Shown here: piece by piece, positions 36,830-43,972 of the stretch
Layout: the number at the start of each line of letters is the position of its first letter
Numbering within the stretch: position 1 is the first letter of the stretch
Position numbers and translations under genes: made by a program
Assembly (NCBI RefSeq): GCF_900188255.1
Contig: NZ_FZNS01000016.1
Location: forward strand, 1-63,689
Source of the DNA: Hymenobacter mucosus
GTDB lineage: Bacteria > Bacteroidota > Bacteroidia > Cytophagales > Hymenobacteraceae
DNA: 63,689 nucleotides
Direction of reading: 5' to 3'
Notes under the pieces: model-generated
What the model saw: only the letters and a program-made list of their open reading frames with translations
What the model was told of the DNA's origin: nothing
The model's database searches: none

Positions 36830-39226
36830 CTATTTGAGATGTTTAGGAATAGGCAACAACTCTCTAAAGGCTTTTATGTTGGAGTGGTTGAAATGCCGGC
36901 TATACCACTTTTGGACAAGCAATAAATTAAAGCCAAATAACAGTAGAGTTAAAATAGGCGCTATTGAAAAAGCTAAATCAGGGTTATTATTAATACCTCT
37001 CATTGCAGCTATTAGAGCTTTAATACTCCAATCATAACGAAACAATGAGTAAATACCCAATACAAGTAGCACTGCCAATGCGATTAACAAATGATTCACT
37101 GAATCCTTCTGCCACTTTTTAACAGCATTCTGAATATACGTTTCCTTATCAGCGTCCTTTTGCTCTTTTTCAATTCTACGCTGTTCGTCTATCCTCTGCT
37201 GAGCAATTCTAGCGTCCGCTTCCTCTCTTTGCCTGAGTTCTTCTTTTAGGCGTTCTATTTCCTGCTTATCCTGTTCATTGCTAAAAGGTATTTGTTGCTG
37301 AGGGTTGTTAGCTGCTTTGACAAGCATCCCTTGCAATCGGTCTTGTGCCTTTTTGGTAGCCTTTAATCCTTTGGTCAAAGCCTCTACCTGTTGCTCTAGC
37401 AATGTCTTTTTATCAACTAGAGCACTATTGTCTTGCAAAGTTGAATTATAATCATCGCTAGTTTTCTTTAGCATATCCTGCTTATTCTTTAGCTCTTTAG
37501 CAAGACGTGCCTCCTTCTGGTCTTTCTCCTTCAGTTCTTTACTAATTTGACTTTCGACAAAAACAGTCGCTTTCTCAATATCACCTCCGATTTTCTTGAT
37601 TTCATCTAGGAATATCTTACTGGCAAGGCTTTTCGTCATAAATGACAAATCATCAATACCAATTGCATTAAAAACCGCAAGTGCTGATTGAGAAACCTCA
37701 CTTTTAGCATGAGAGCCTGAAAAAACGGGGCTTGCAATGGATGACAAGAATGCCTTTCTATAATCATCGCTTTGAACAGGCAATAATTTGTATAGCTTTT
37801 TCAACAAATACGTAGGAGTAAAGAATGCAGGAATGAATAATTCATTACCATTATCTCTACGCCCTGCGTATTTATCGTATGCTATTAGACCAAAATCTAG
37901 AGTTAATCCGAAAATTTTACAGTCTTGAAAGTGTGTAGCAGTTTCACCATTCTTATTACGTTCGCAAAGAATTGACTCTCTTAGTTCAACATCATGTTCT
38001 ATCTGAGGTGTATCCTTATATCTTACTTCACCAAGTTGCTGCTTCTCTATCCTAGCCTCGTTCATCAAGGCATAGTATTTAGAATAATCAGATATTAAAT
38101 CAACAAAACCCTCAGATTCTTTATCTACCCCTTTAATATCGCCATTATGAATTTCTATTTTTTTGCTTCTTAAAATAAAAGAAGCTTGGTCAAGTATAAC
38201 AGAAGGGTGTTGCGCACCTTGAGGGTGGGCTAACTGCAATTTATAATACGCTTCTGTGAAGCTATCTAAATTACCGCTTTTCAAAGCAGCTTTAAGTTGA
38301 TTCTCAGTCAACCTTTGACTGTGAACGAGCCCATTCAATACTGGCCTAAATTGGGTTAATTCTTTAAAGGTACTTCTGAGATAAGTAAGCTTAATTTTAA
38401 AGTACTCTTTATTTTCTTCAATAATTTTCAATAAAGAATCAACAGCAGGATTCATTGTATTTTCACGAATCTTTAAAGCTGACAATAGAAAATTAGTATC
38501 AACATAAACTTTCCAATCAATTTGTTGGAATGAAGCCAACTCTTGGGCCAGCTCTTTCGACAGACCTAGAGCAAAGAAATGCTCTGCTCTATCAGCTAAG
38601 GATTCATAATATGCTAATTCAAGCGCCGAACTGTTCTCAGTCAAGCTCTCTATGTATCTATAAAATACTTTTTTCAGCTTAGGCTGCAGCTTGTCAGATG
38701 ACAACTTAAAGAGTTGTTGGGTCGTTAAGTTGGCATTTTCACTGCTATTCTTCCCCAGAATAGCAATAGCTGACTTTCCGTAGTAAAAAAAGTTTTCGTG
38801 AATATATCCTTTAAACTCCTTGAATATTTTCTGTAATTCATCGTCAGTTAATTCAGTTTCGCTTAAAGACGAAGCCTTTTCGTAAAAACTTTTTCTTAGT
38901 TGTTCTTCTTGCTGTTCGCTGGCCTCAATACGTTTTGCATGTGCTTCATTAGCTGCTTCTGTCAACTTATACTTCTCACCAACCAAAACAAGCTGACCAT
39001 CTTTCATCAACTGATTAACAGCATCTGAAACTTCCTCTACTTCAAGATTAATATCAAACTCTACTTGCGTTAGTTCAATTATATCTTTTAACGAAGCCTC
39101 ACGCGAACTAGAAATTACATAAATTATATAACTATTGATGGTACTTGGCCGCTGCTCATTATTTAACAAGTCTAAGACCTCAATAATTCTTTCAGTGTTT
39201 CGGGTAATCTTCATCTGTTTTGCCAA
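36830..39226 (-). CDS. Membrane-anchored PIN-like domain protein, candidate defence gene
   Basis: 798 residues. The N-terminal ~85 residues look like a winged helix. A PIN-like nuclease is suggested by VYVDTNFLL (Asp at about 243), a Glu in STFKEL, and LTLDFGLIAYD at about 444 as the late acidic position. A long charged coiled coil (about 555-700) and two transmembrane helices near the C terminus (about 710-730 and 755-775) follow. The gene is clearly more AT-rich than its neighbours and stands alone between terminators, which suggests recent acquisition. Anti-phage or abortive-infection activity is an inference. Confidence 0.6.
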   Translation of the reverse strand: MAKQMKITRNTERIIEVLDLLNNEQRPSTINSYIIYVISSSREASLKDIIELTQVEFDINLEVEEVSDAVNQLMKDGQLVLVGEKYKLTEAANEAHAKRIEASEQQEEQLRKSFYEKASSLSETELTDDELQKIFKEFKGYIHENFFYYGKSAIAILGKNSSENANLTTQQLFKLSSDKLQPKLKKVFYRYIESLTENSSALELAYYESLADRAEHFFALGLSKELAQELASFQQIDWKVYVDTNFLLSALKIRENTMNPAVDSLLKIIEENKEYFKIKLTYLRSTFKELTQFRPVLNGLVHSQRLTENQLKAALKSGNLDSFTEAYYKLQLAHPQGAQHPSVILDQASFILRSKKIEIHNGDIKGVDKESEGFVDLISDYSKYYALMNEARIEKQQLGEVRYKDTPQIEHDVELRESILCERNKNGETATHFQDCKIFGLTLDFGLIAYDKYAGRRDNGNELFIPAFFTPTYLLKKLYKLLPVQSDDYRKAFLSSIASPVFSGSHAKSEVSQSALAVFNAIGIDDLSFMTKSLASKIFLDEIKKIGGDIEKATVFVESQISKELKEKDQKEARLAKELKNKQDMLKKTSDDYNSTLQDNSALVDKKTLLEQQVEALTKGLKATKKAQDRLQGMLVKAANNPQQQIPFSNEQDKQEIERLKEELRQREEADARIAQQRIDEQRRIEKEQKDADKETYIQNAVKKWQKDSVNHLLIALAVLLVLGIYSLFRYDWSIKALIAAMRGINNNPDLAFSIAPILTLLLFGFNLLLVQKWYSRHFNHSNIKAFRELLPIPKHLK

Positions 39227-39334
39227 AGCAGGGAGACAGTTTAGATGTTGTATCAGTTTAGATTTAAAATTACAAAAATTGCCACTCCTAAAAGCTACGG
39301 TGAATTTATATCCACTTTACTATTAGTAGGCAAA

Positions 39335-39371
39335 AAAAGCCCTCTCGGTATATCTAACCAAGAAGGCTTTT
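39335..39371 (-). terminator. Terminator of the MmpS-like lipoprotein gene
   Basis: AAAAGCC (39335-39341) and GGCTTTT (39365-39371) pair, with an inner GGT/ACC pairing, 45 bases past the stop at 39416. T-rich on the minus strand. Confidence 0.6.
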
Positions 39372-39415
39372 CGCGTTATAAAAATCAATAGAAACTATCA
39401 GTTGGTTTCAAGAAG

Positions 39416-39808
39416 TTATGGCAGAATGTAGCTGGCCACTGGTTGCGGGTTAGGGCCGGGCCCTGACTTTGTATCGACTGTCTTTCCGTCAAGTTGAATC
39501 GCGCACGTCACGTTAGCGGCTGCATCTCCATCTTTAGGAAACGCGCCTACGCTTACAATATCAGCTGATTTCATGGTCCGCTTGAAAGTGTAGGTTTTGG
39601 GCAGCGCTACGTTTTCGTCCGTAATCAGCGTGCCGGTATTGTCACGGTAGATAATGCGGGCCTGGTTGTAGTTTACGGCCGTTACTTGGTAGGTTACCTG
39701 GTACTCTTTGGGAGTAGTATTCGGCTGTGGGTCCGAATTTTCCTTGTCGCCGGAACAGCTAGCCGCTAAGAAGGGCAGCAGGAGCAGGGTAAGCAGTTTC
39801 TTTCTCAT
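39416..39808 (-). CDS. Small lipoprotein, possibly MmpS-like fold
   Basis: 130 residues with a lipobox FLAASC (Cys at residue 18) and an Asn/Pro/Thr spacer. The beta-rich domain has VTYQVTAVNYNQARIIYRDNTGT and a VTCAIQLDGKTV segment. This pattern resembles MmpS-type small membrane proteins, but the match is weak. It lies downstream of the Fic gene by 52 bases and may be cotranscribed with it; a link to Fic function is not shown. Confidence 0.6.
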   Translation of the reverse strand: MRKKLLTLLLLPFLAASCSGDKENSDPQPNTTPKEYQVTYQVTAVNYNQARIIYRDNTGTLITDENVALPKTYTFKRTMKSADIVSVGAFPKDGDAAANVTCAIQLDGKTVDTKSGPGPNPQPVASYILP

Positions 39809-39860
39809 AGTCTAATAGGGGGGAATGGGCAATAATGTATTGGAAAGGTAAGCGTAATGA

Positions 39861-41288
39861 CTAGAGCTTTGGCCCGCGCCGCCTTTTGGGTGGAGTTGGT
39901 GTCTCCGCCTTGGGAGTTGGGGGCTGCTGCGCGGGCGGCTGTTGCTGCTGGGAAGTTTGGGCCTTTTGCTGTGCGGCGGCTTGCTCCATTCTCTCGCGCA
40001 CGGCGGCCGGTAAGTACACCTCAACGCCTACGGCCCCGGCTGCATCGCGGTGTAGCTTTAGCTGCATAGGCACTTGCTGTGGGCCGCCCTGGGGGTTCGG
40101 CATCGGGAATGGCAGCTGGTCGGTGCGCTGGCCCTGTAGGAGCTTTTCCATCTGGCCCCTTTTCCATAATTCCTCAACGGGCTTGCCCAACCGGGCCAAC
40201 TGGTCGGCAGGTACTTCCTGCTCCCGAAAGGCTGGGGTCAGCGCTTGGTTCATATCGAGTTCAGCACTGGCCTTTTTCACATTGGCAAGATGAGCCAATG
40301 AGCCTCGGGTAATGCCGGGGTCGGTTTCTACCTGCTTCACCTGCGCTAGTAGATGCTGGCGGAACTCGGGCCACGTCGAGGGCTCCCGCTGCACGTCCTG
40401 TGCCCTGGAAACCAAAGCGGCCTCCTGCACCTTAGCCTGCTGCATGTAGTCAGACGTTACATTGAAGTCATGCTTGGTTACGCGCTGCATTACCAGTTCC
40501 TCCGAAATCTCACGGCTTCCTATTATAATGGTGCGCAGGGCCTCGGCCTGCTGCATGGCCGGTGAGGTCGCGGGCAAGGGTCGGGCAAGGTCCGGGTGGC
40601 GCAATTGCTCAGCCTGGGGGCCTTCGGCGGGTGTAGTGGCCTGGGTAAGCAGTCGGCGTAACGGGGAAAGGTTTTCGTCCGGGTTGAGCCCGTTCTTTCG
40701 CAGAATGGCGGCATCCCGGGCCGGGTTGTAGTCCTTTATCTGCTGCTCGGAGATCCGCACGTCATACCCCGCTCGGCGGCCAACCTCAGCCAGCACCACT
40801 TGCAAGGTGCGGCCGTTGCCCTCGCGGAAGGGGTGAACATAGTTGTACTGGTCGGCATAGTACGCCAGCCTTTTTACAAACTGGTCCTTATCGAGCCCTC
40901 TAAGCTGGTTTTCCTGCTGTAGCTGGTCACCTAGCATATTCAGGCGCGTATCAATCTGCTGGTAGGGCGCAAAGAATAAGCTGCCGTTGGGCAAGTGCTT
41001 CTGCCCTTGGAACTGTCCCCAAGCGCGGGTTTCTCCCGCCCATGGATAGATAGTGCCTAGCAGTTCCTTGTGAATCTGTTTCAGGTGGGCCGCGTCAAAG
41101 TCGCCGGGAATGGGTTTAATGCCTTCCACTAGCAGTGCCATTCGGCCAAGGTTTCTACCTTCTGCCTCTCGAAGCTCTTGCTGCGCGGTGATGCCTAGCT
41201 TATTAATCAATACTTCGTTATTCGGCCGACTGTGCAGAGGGTCTTGAAATAAATCCATCGGGGCTATCAATTCAGCGGTAGTGGCCAC
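39861..41288 (-). CDS. Fic-domain toxin with C-terminal delivery-like domain and RGPKL tail
   Basis: 475 residues from the GTG at 41288; an in-frame ATG lies 10 codons on. The Fic domain spans about 25-210: YPWAGETR and the motif HPFREGNGRTLQ at 152-163. The last position is normally Arg but here is Gln163. Residues ~353-430 (GQMEKLLQGQRTD and LHRDAAGAV) are homologous to the 935-residue transfer protein. A Pro/Gln linker leads to RRRGPKL. The order Fic, shared transfer domain, basic tail resembles Bartonella Bep effectors. I infer an AMP-transferase-like toxin sent through the conjugation channel, but the altered motif may change its chemistry. Confidence 0.8.
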   Translation of the reverse strand: MATTAELIAPMDLFQDPLHSRPNNEVLINKLGITAQQELREAEGRNLGRMALLVEGIKPIPGDFDAAHLKQIHKELLGTIYPWAGETRAWGQFQGQKHLPNGSLFFAPYQQIDTRLNMLGDQLQQENQLRGLDKDQFVKRLAYYADQYNYVHPFREGNGRTLQVVLAEVGRRAGYDVRISEQQIKDYNPARDAAILRKNGLNPDENLSPLRRLLTQATTPAEGPQAEQLRHPDLARPLPATSPAMQQAEALRTIIIGSREISEELVMQRVTKHDFNVTSDYMQQAKVQEAALVSRAQDVQREPSTWPEFRQHLLAQVKQVETDPGITRGSLAHLANVKKASAELDMNQALTPAFREQEVPADQLARLGKPVEELWKRGQMEKLLQGQRTDQLPFPMPNPQGGPQQVPMQLKLHRDAAGAVGVEVYLPAAVRERMEQAAAQQKAQTSQQQQPPAQQPPTPKAETPTPPKRRRGPKL

Positions 41289-41297
41289 AAAGTAAAA

Positions 41298-41323
41298 AGG
41301 GCCTACTGATAACAGTAGGCCCT
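41298..41323 (-). terminator. Intrinsic terminator between antitoxin and Fic toxin
   Basis: AGGGCCTACTG (41298-41308) and CAGTAGGCCCT (41313-41323) pair perfectly around a four-base loop. On the minus strand the hairpin is followed at once by TTTTTACTTT and, within about 10 bases, by the GTG start of the Fic gene. It would limit toxin transcription to read-through. Confidence 0.8.
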
Positions 41324-41353
41324 AGAAGTAGTAGCTATCGGTAGTCGAAAGTA

Positions 41354-41647
41354 TCAAGCAGCATGTGCTGCTTGTCGTTGGTAAATGCTCATGGCAAGGT
41401 TGGTCGCCTGCTCTAGCGTAATTTCACCGACAATGTAGCGGTTATATACGGCCTCGGTTTCAGCAGTGACGATGGCACCCTGCGCAATACCCGCTGCAAA
41501 GGTCCGCTGCATGATGGCGCGGCGCTGGGCCTCGGTAACTTCCTGGGGTAAGAAGGTTGGCTTTTCCATACCCGAAAAATACGTATTATTTCCTGTAAGG
41601 ATGGGGCGCATAACTTGGCGGAGGTGCATGGTCGAGGAAGTTTTCAT
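41354..41647 (-). CDS. VbhA-like Fic antitoxin with altered inhibitory motif
   Basis: 97 residues; a start at M27 (41569) is also possible. The C-terminal helical part matches the VbhA-type antitoxin pattern, with YIVGEITLEQA. Aligned without gaps to VbhA up to the conserved Gly-Glu, the inhibitory motif [S/T]xxxE[G/N] falls at 52-57 and reads A-G-I-A-Q-G. The Ser is Ala52 and the Glu is Gln56 (codon CAG). In known pairs this Glu bonds to the second Arg of the Fic motif, which is also Gln in the partner here. It is coded just upstream of the Fic gene. Confidence 0.7.
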   Translation of the reverse strand: MKTSSTMHLRQVMRPILTGNNTYFSGMEKPTFLPQEVTEAQRRAIMQRTFAAGIAQGAIVTAETEAVYNRYIVGEITLEQATNLAMSIYQRQAAHAA

Positions 41648-41747
41648 ATTCGAGCTAGGTTTGAGGCAAGCGAAGGCACCAGTACGACCACATCAAAATC
41701 TACCAACGTTCGGCTTGGATCTTACTATATACGTACAAAGAGTAAGT

Positions 41748-41780
41748 TTAGGTACGATAAATGTTAATTATCGTACCTAA
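41748..41780. promoter_or_regulatory. 33-base 13-7-13 palindrome between the antitoxin and the recombinase operon
   Basis: TTAGGTACGATAA (41748-41760) and its exact inverse complement TTATCGTACCTAA (41768-41780) flank the spacer ATGTTAA. It overlaps a TAAGTTTG -7 element (41778-41785) for the plus-strand operon starting at 41844. The dimension is that of a tyrosine recombinase core site (loxP is 13-8-13) and also of a repressor operator; the sequence alone cannot decide. Confidence 0.7.
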
Positions 41781-41843
41781 GTTTGTAGCGGCTTTCAGAA
41801 ACATACCTGACTATTTTTTGCAATTGCAAAACCCTCTAACAGC

Positions 41844-42080
41844 ATGGCCACCTCTACTCGCTTCCTTCGCCTCGGCCTGCTACTCGTGCTGCTCGGTAGC
41901 TGCGGGCTGTCGTTGTTCCTGGCCTGGGGTCCGCTGCAACAACGGCGGGAAAATGCCCGGCTCAAAGCGGAACTGCTGCACCAACAGAAACGGGCTCGGG
42001 TGCTCCGGGGTTTAGTCGATACGTTGCAGCACCCTTCACGCCGGGCGGCTCCTGCTCAGCCTCAAACACTCAGTATATAA
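41844..42080 (+). CDS. Small membrane protein with coiled coil, first of a coupled trio
   Basis: 78 residues. One N-terminal transmembrane helix (about 9-29) is followed by a Gln/Arg/Leu coiled coil and a Pro/Ala tail. The stop overlaps the next start in TAATG (42078-42082). No family was recognised. Its partner gene is homologous to the one at 36338, which also follows a small membrane gene. Confidence 0.65.
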   Translation: MATSTRFLRLGLLLVLLGSCGLSLFLAWGPLQQRRENARLKAELLHQQKRARVLRGLVDTLQHPSRRAAPAQPQTLSI

Positions 42081-42484
42081 TGCTGGAAGATTTGTTGATT
42101 CCTCGGCACCCGGACGACGATTGCCACTACTCCCAAAAGGAACTGCTCAGGCACGCACCAAACATTGTCGAACGAAACCGCTTGGCGCAACTGCTGCGCT
42201 GGGGCAATGCTACCTACTGCTACTATCACTACAACCAAGTACAAGTAACGAAAACGGACTACCTGGAATGGCTGGAAGGGCTACCCGAAACAGCGCAAGC
42301 AACGATGCGGGCTCTTGGCTTCGAGGAAATGAACGACTCTTTGCCGCTGCGCCGGTACGTGCTGGAAAAAAACGATGTGGGCCTTAGTGCCTTCCTGCGC
42401 ACGGTGCTTTCTGCGTCTGACTGGCAAGACTACCAGCAAGTCAATTCGGCTGCACTTAATCCGTGGCTTCCGCCCTTAACCTAA
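42080..42484 (+). CDS. 134-residue protein, paralogue of the gene at 36338
   Basis: No family was recognised. The N-terminal 45 residues (with DDDCHYSQKELLRHAP) are absent from the shorter relative; the rest aligns with the 106-residue protein at 36338-36658 through the W-x4-P-x10-G[WF] frame. It is joined by TAATG overlaps to the small membrane gene before it and to the recombinase after it, so the three are translated as one unit. A role in recombinase control is inferred from that coupling only. Confidence 0.65.
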   Translation: MLEDLLIPRHPDDDCHYSQKELLRHAPNIVERNRLAQLLRWGNATYCYYHYNQVQVTKTDYLEWLEGLPETAQATMRALGFEEMNDSLPLRRYVLEKNDVGLSAFLRTVLSASDWQDYQQVNSAALNPWLPPLT

Positions 42485-43497
42485 TGCTAGATATGGAACA
42501 AAAGGGAAAGAAAGAGCTGCTGCCGGTGGTCGGGCAATCCATCCCGGAACTGGCCTTAGCTGACCTGTCGGGGAAGGTAGCACCGGACGTGGCCCGTTTC
42601 CTGTCGCTGGGTCTGGAAGGCTCAGACAATACCCGCTTGGCGTACTCGAACGACTTGGCCAGCTTTGAGGCCTACTGCTCAACCAACCAGCTCACGGCTT
42701 ATCCGGCCGCTGTAGCTACGCTGGCCGGGTACGTGGCGCACATGGCCAACCTGCCGCGCAAGCTGGCCACCATCCACCGCCACCTGTCGGCCATTGCCAA
42801 GAAGCATCAACTGCTCGGGCTTCCTTCGGCCGTGGGGTCGTCGGCGCTGGAAGTGCTCTTGAAAGGAGTAGCCCGCGCCGTAGGGAAGCGCCAAAAGCAG
42901 GCGCCCGCGTTTACGGTGGCGGAATTGAAGCAAGCCATAAGTGCCCTCGATCTGGAATCCGCGGCCGGCGTTCGGGACCGGGCACTTTTACTACTCGGCT
43001 TTGCGGGAGCCTTTCGGCGCTCGGAGCTGGTTGCTCTCGACTTGGAGCACATCGAATTGAAAGAGGAGGCTTTAGTACTGCACCTGACCAAAAGCAAAAC
43101 CAACCAAGCCGGCGAAGTAGAAGACAAAGCCGTTTTCTACGCTTCCAATCCGCTTTTCTGCCCGGTCCGGGCTTTTCAGGCTTGGCAACGGATGCTGGGG
43201 CGCACGTCCGGGCCGGTGTTCGTATCGTTGCTGCGCGGCAAAAAAGGGGAGCCGGGTACGCCTTCGACGAAGCGGCTTTCCGATGTGCGGGTAAACCGGC
43301 TGGTCAAGCTGCACCTGGGCGAGAAATACTCGGCGCACTCCTTGCGGGCCTCCTTTATTACCACGGCCAAGCTTAATGGCCAATCCAACGAGTTCATCAA
43401 GAACCAAACAAAGCAGAAAACCGATGTAATGATTAGCCGCTACTCCCGACTGGATGATGTTATTAAATATAATGCAGCCTACTCACTCGGCCTTTGA
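42484..43497 (+). CDS. Tyrosine recombinase / integrase
   Basis: 337 residues from the ATG at 42484, which overlaps the preceding stop in TAATG; an upstream in-frame start at 42463 is less likely. A SAM-like core-binding domain spans about 35-125. Catalytic positions are Arg in AFRRSEL (about 178), Lys in LTKSKTN, His and Arg in AHSLRASF (about 285 and 288) and Tyr in SRYSRLDD (about 320). The usual second His/Trp appears to be Gln (QTKQKTDVM). It may resolve plasmid multimers or integrate the element; the 33-base palindrome upstream is a candidate core site. Confidence 0.88.
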   Translation: MLDMEQKGKKELLPVVGQSIPELALADLSGKVAPDVARFLSLGLEGSDNTRLAYSNDLASFEAYCSTNQLTAYPAAVATLAGYVAHMANLPRKLATIHRHLSAIAKKHQLLGLPSAVGSSALEVLLKGVARAVGKRQKQAPAFTVAELKQAISALDLESAAGVRDRALLLLGFAGAFRRSELVALDLEHIELKEEALVLHLTKSKTNQAGEVEDKAVFYASNPLFCPVRAFQAWQRMLGRTSGPVFVSLLRGKKGEPGTPSTKRLSDVRVNRLVKLHLGEKYSAHSLRASFITTAKLNGQSNEFIKNQTKQKTDVMISRYSRLDDVIKYNAAYSLGL

Positions 43498-43530
43498 TGA
43501 GGTGAACTCACCAAATCAAGGCCAAACGAA

Positions 43531-43555
43531 AAACGCCCGGCGGAGCCAGGCGTTT
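43531..43555. terminator. Terminator between recombinase and HMA gene
   Basis: AAACGCC (43531-43537) pairs with GGCGTTT (43549-43555). It lies between the converging recombinase and HMA genes and may stop both. No strong T-tract follows. Confidence 0.6.
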
Positions 43556-43578
43556 GAGTAAAACAAGCGCAAAAGATA

Positions 43579-43788
43579 TTACGCTGGCTGAATAGCAAAC
43601 CCCGCATTCTCTACCGCTTTTACCACTTGGTCAGCCGTGAGCTTATCGGAGGTCACCGTTAAAATCTTGTCGGGATTGGCGGTATCTACCTGCCAATTGC
43701 CGGCACCCGCTTCCTGATTGAGGGTCGGCGTTACAGCCTTAATGCAGCCGCCGCAATTGATATTGGTTTTGAACTGGAGCGTTTTCAT
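43579..43788 (-). CDS. HMA-domain copper-binding protein, CopZ-like
   Basis: 69 residues. A single heavy-metal-associated domain with the NCGGC metal site near residue 13 and the alternating fold of this family. It likely carries Cu(I) to CopA or to the sensor. A copy of the bipartite copper operator lies about 100 bases upstream (43870-43901), with TACTTTTG as a -7 element between them. Confidence 0.88.
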   Translation of the reverse strand: MKTLQFKTNINCGGCIKAVTPTLNQEAGAGNWQVDTANPDKILTVTSDKLTADQVVKAVENAGFAIQPA

Positions 43789-43869
43789 GGAAGTTGAAAG
43801 TAAGTGGGCCCATTACGGGCGAGTTCGACATGCTAACAGCCAAAAGTAGGTGCTCGTGCGCCGCACCGG

Positions 43870-43901
43870 GTACAGAATTGTGCCGGCAACTTGCATGATT
43901 T
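43870..43901 (-). promoter_or_regulatory. Bipartite operator copy upstream of the HMA gene
   Basis: On the minus strand AAATCATGCAAGT (43901-43889), a 10-base gap and ATTCTGTAC (43878-43870), followed 20 bases on by TACTTTTG (TAnnTTTG). It matches the copy at copA in spacing and in the second half (ATTC[CT]GTAC). Confidence 0.7.
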
Positions 43902-43911
43902 CTACGGCATG

Positions 43912-43960
43912 GAAACGGCCACCGCCCGTTGGTACCATACCAACGGGCGGTGGCCGTTTC
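43912..43960 (-). terminator. Perfect 23-base hairpin after the Csp gene
   Basis: Arms at 43912-43934 and 43938-43960 are exact inverted complements with a three-base loop, beginning GAAACGGCCACC. It lies 12 bases past the csp stop. No T-tract follows on either strand, but the stem is very stable. Confidence 0.65.
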
Positions 43961-43972
43961 TCTAAAGGCAAG

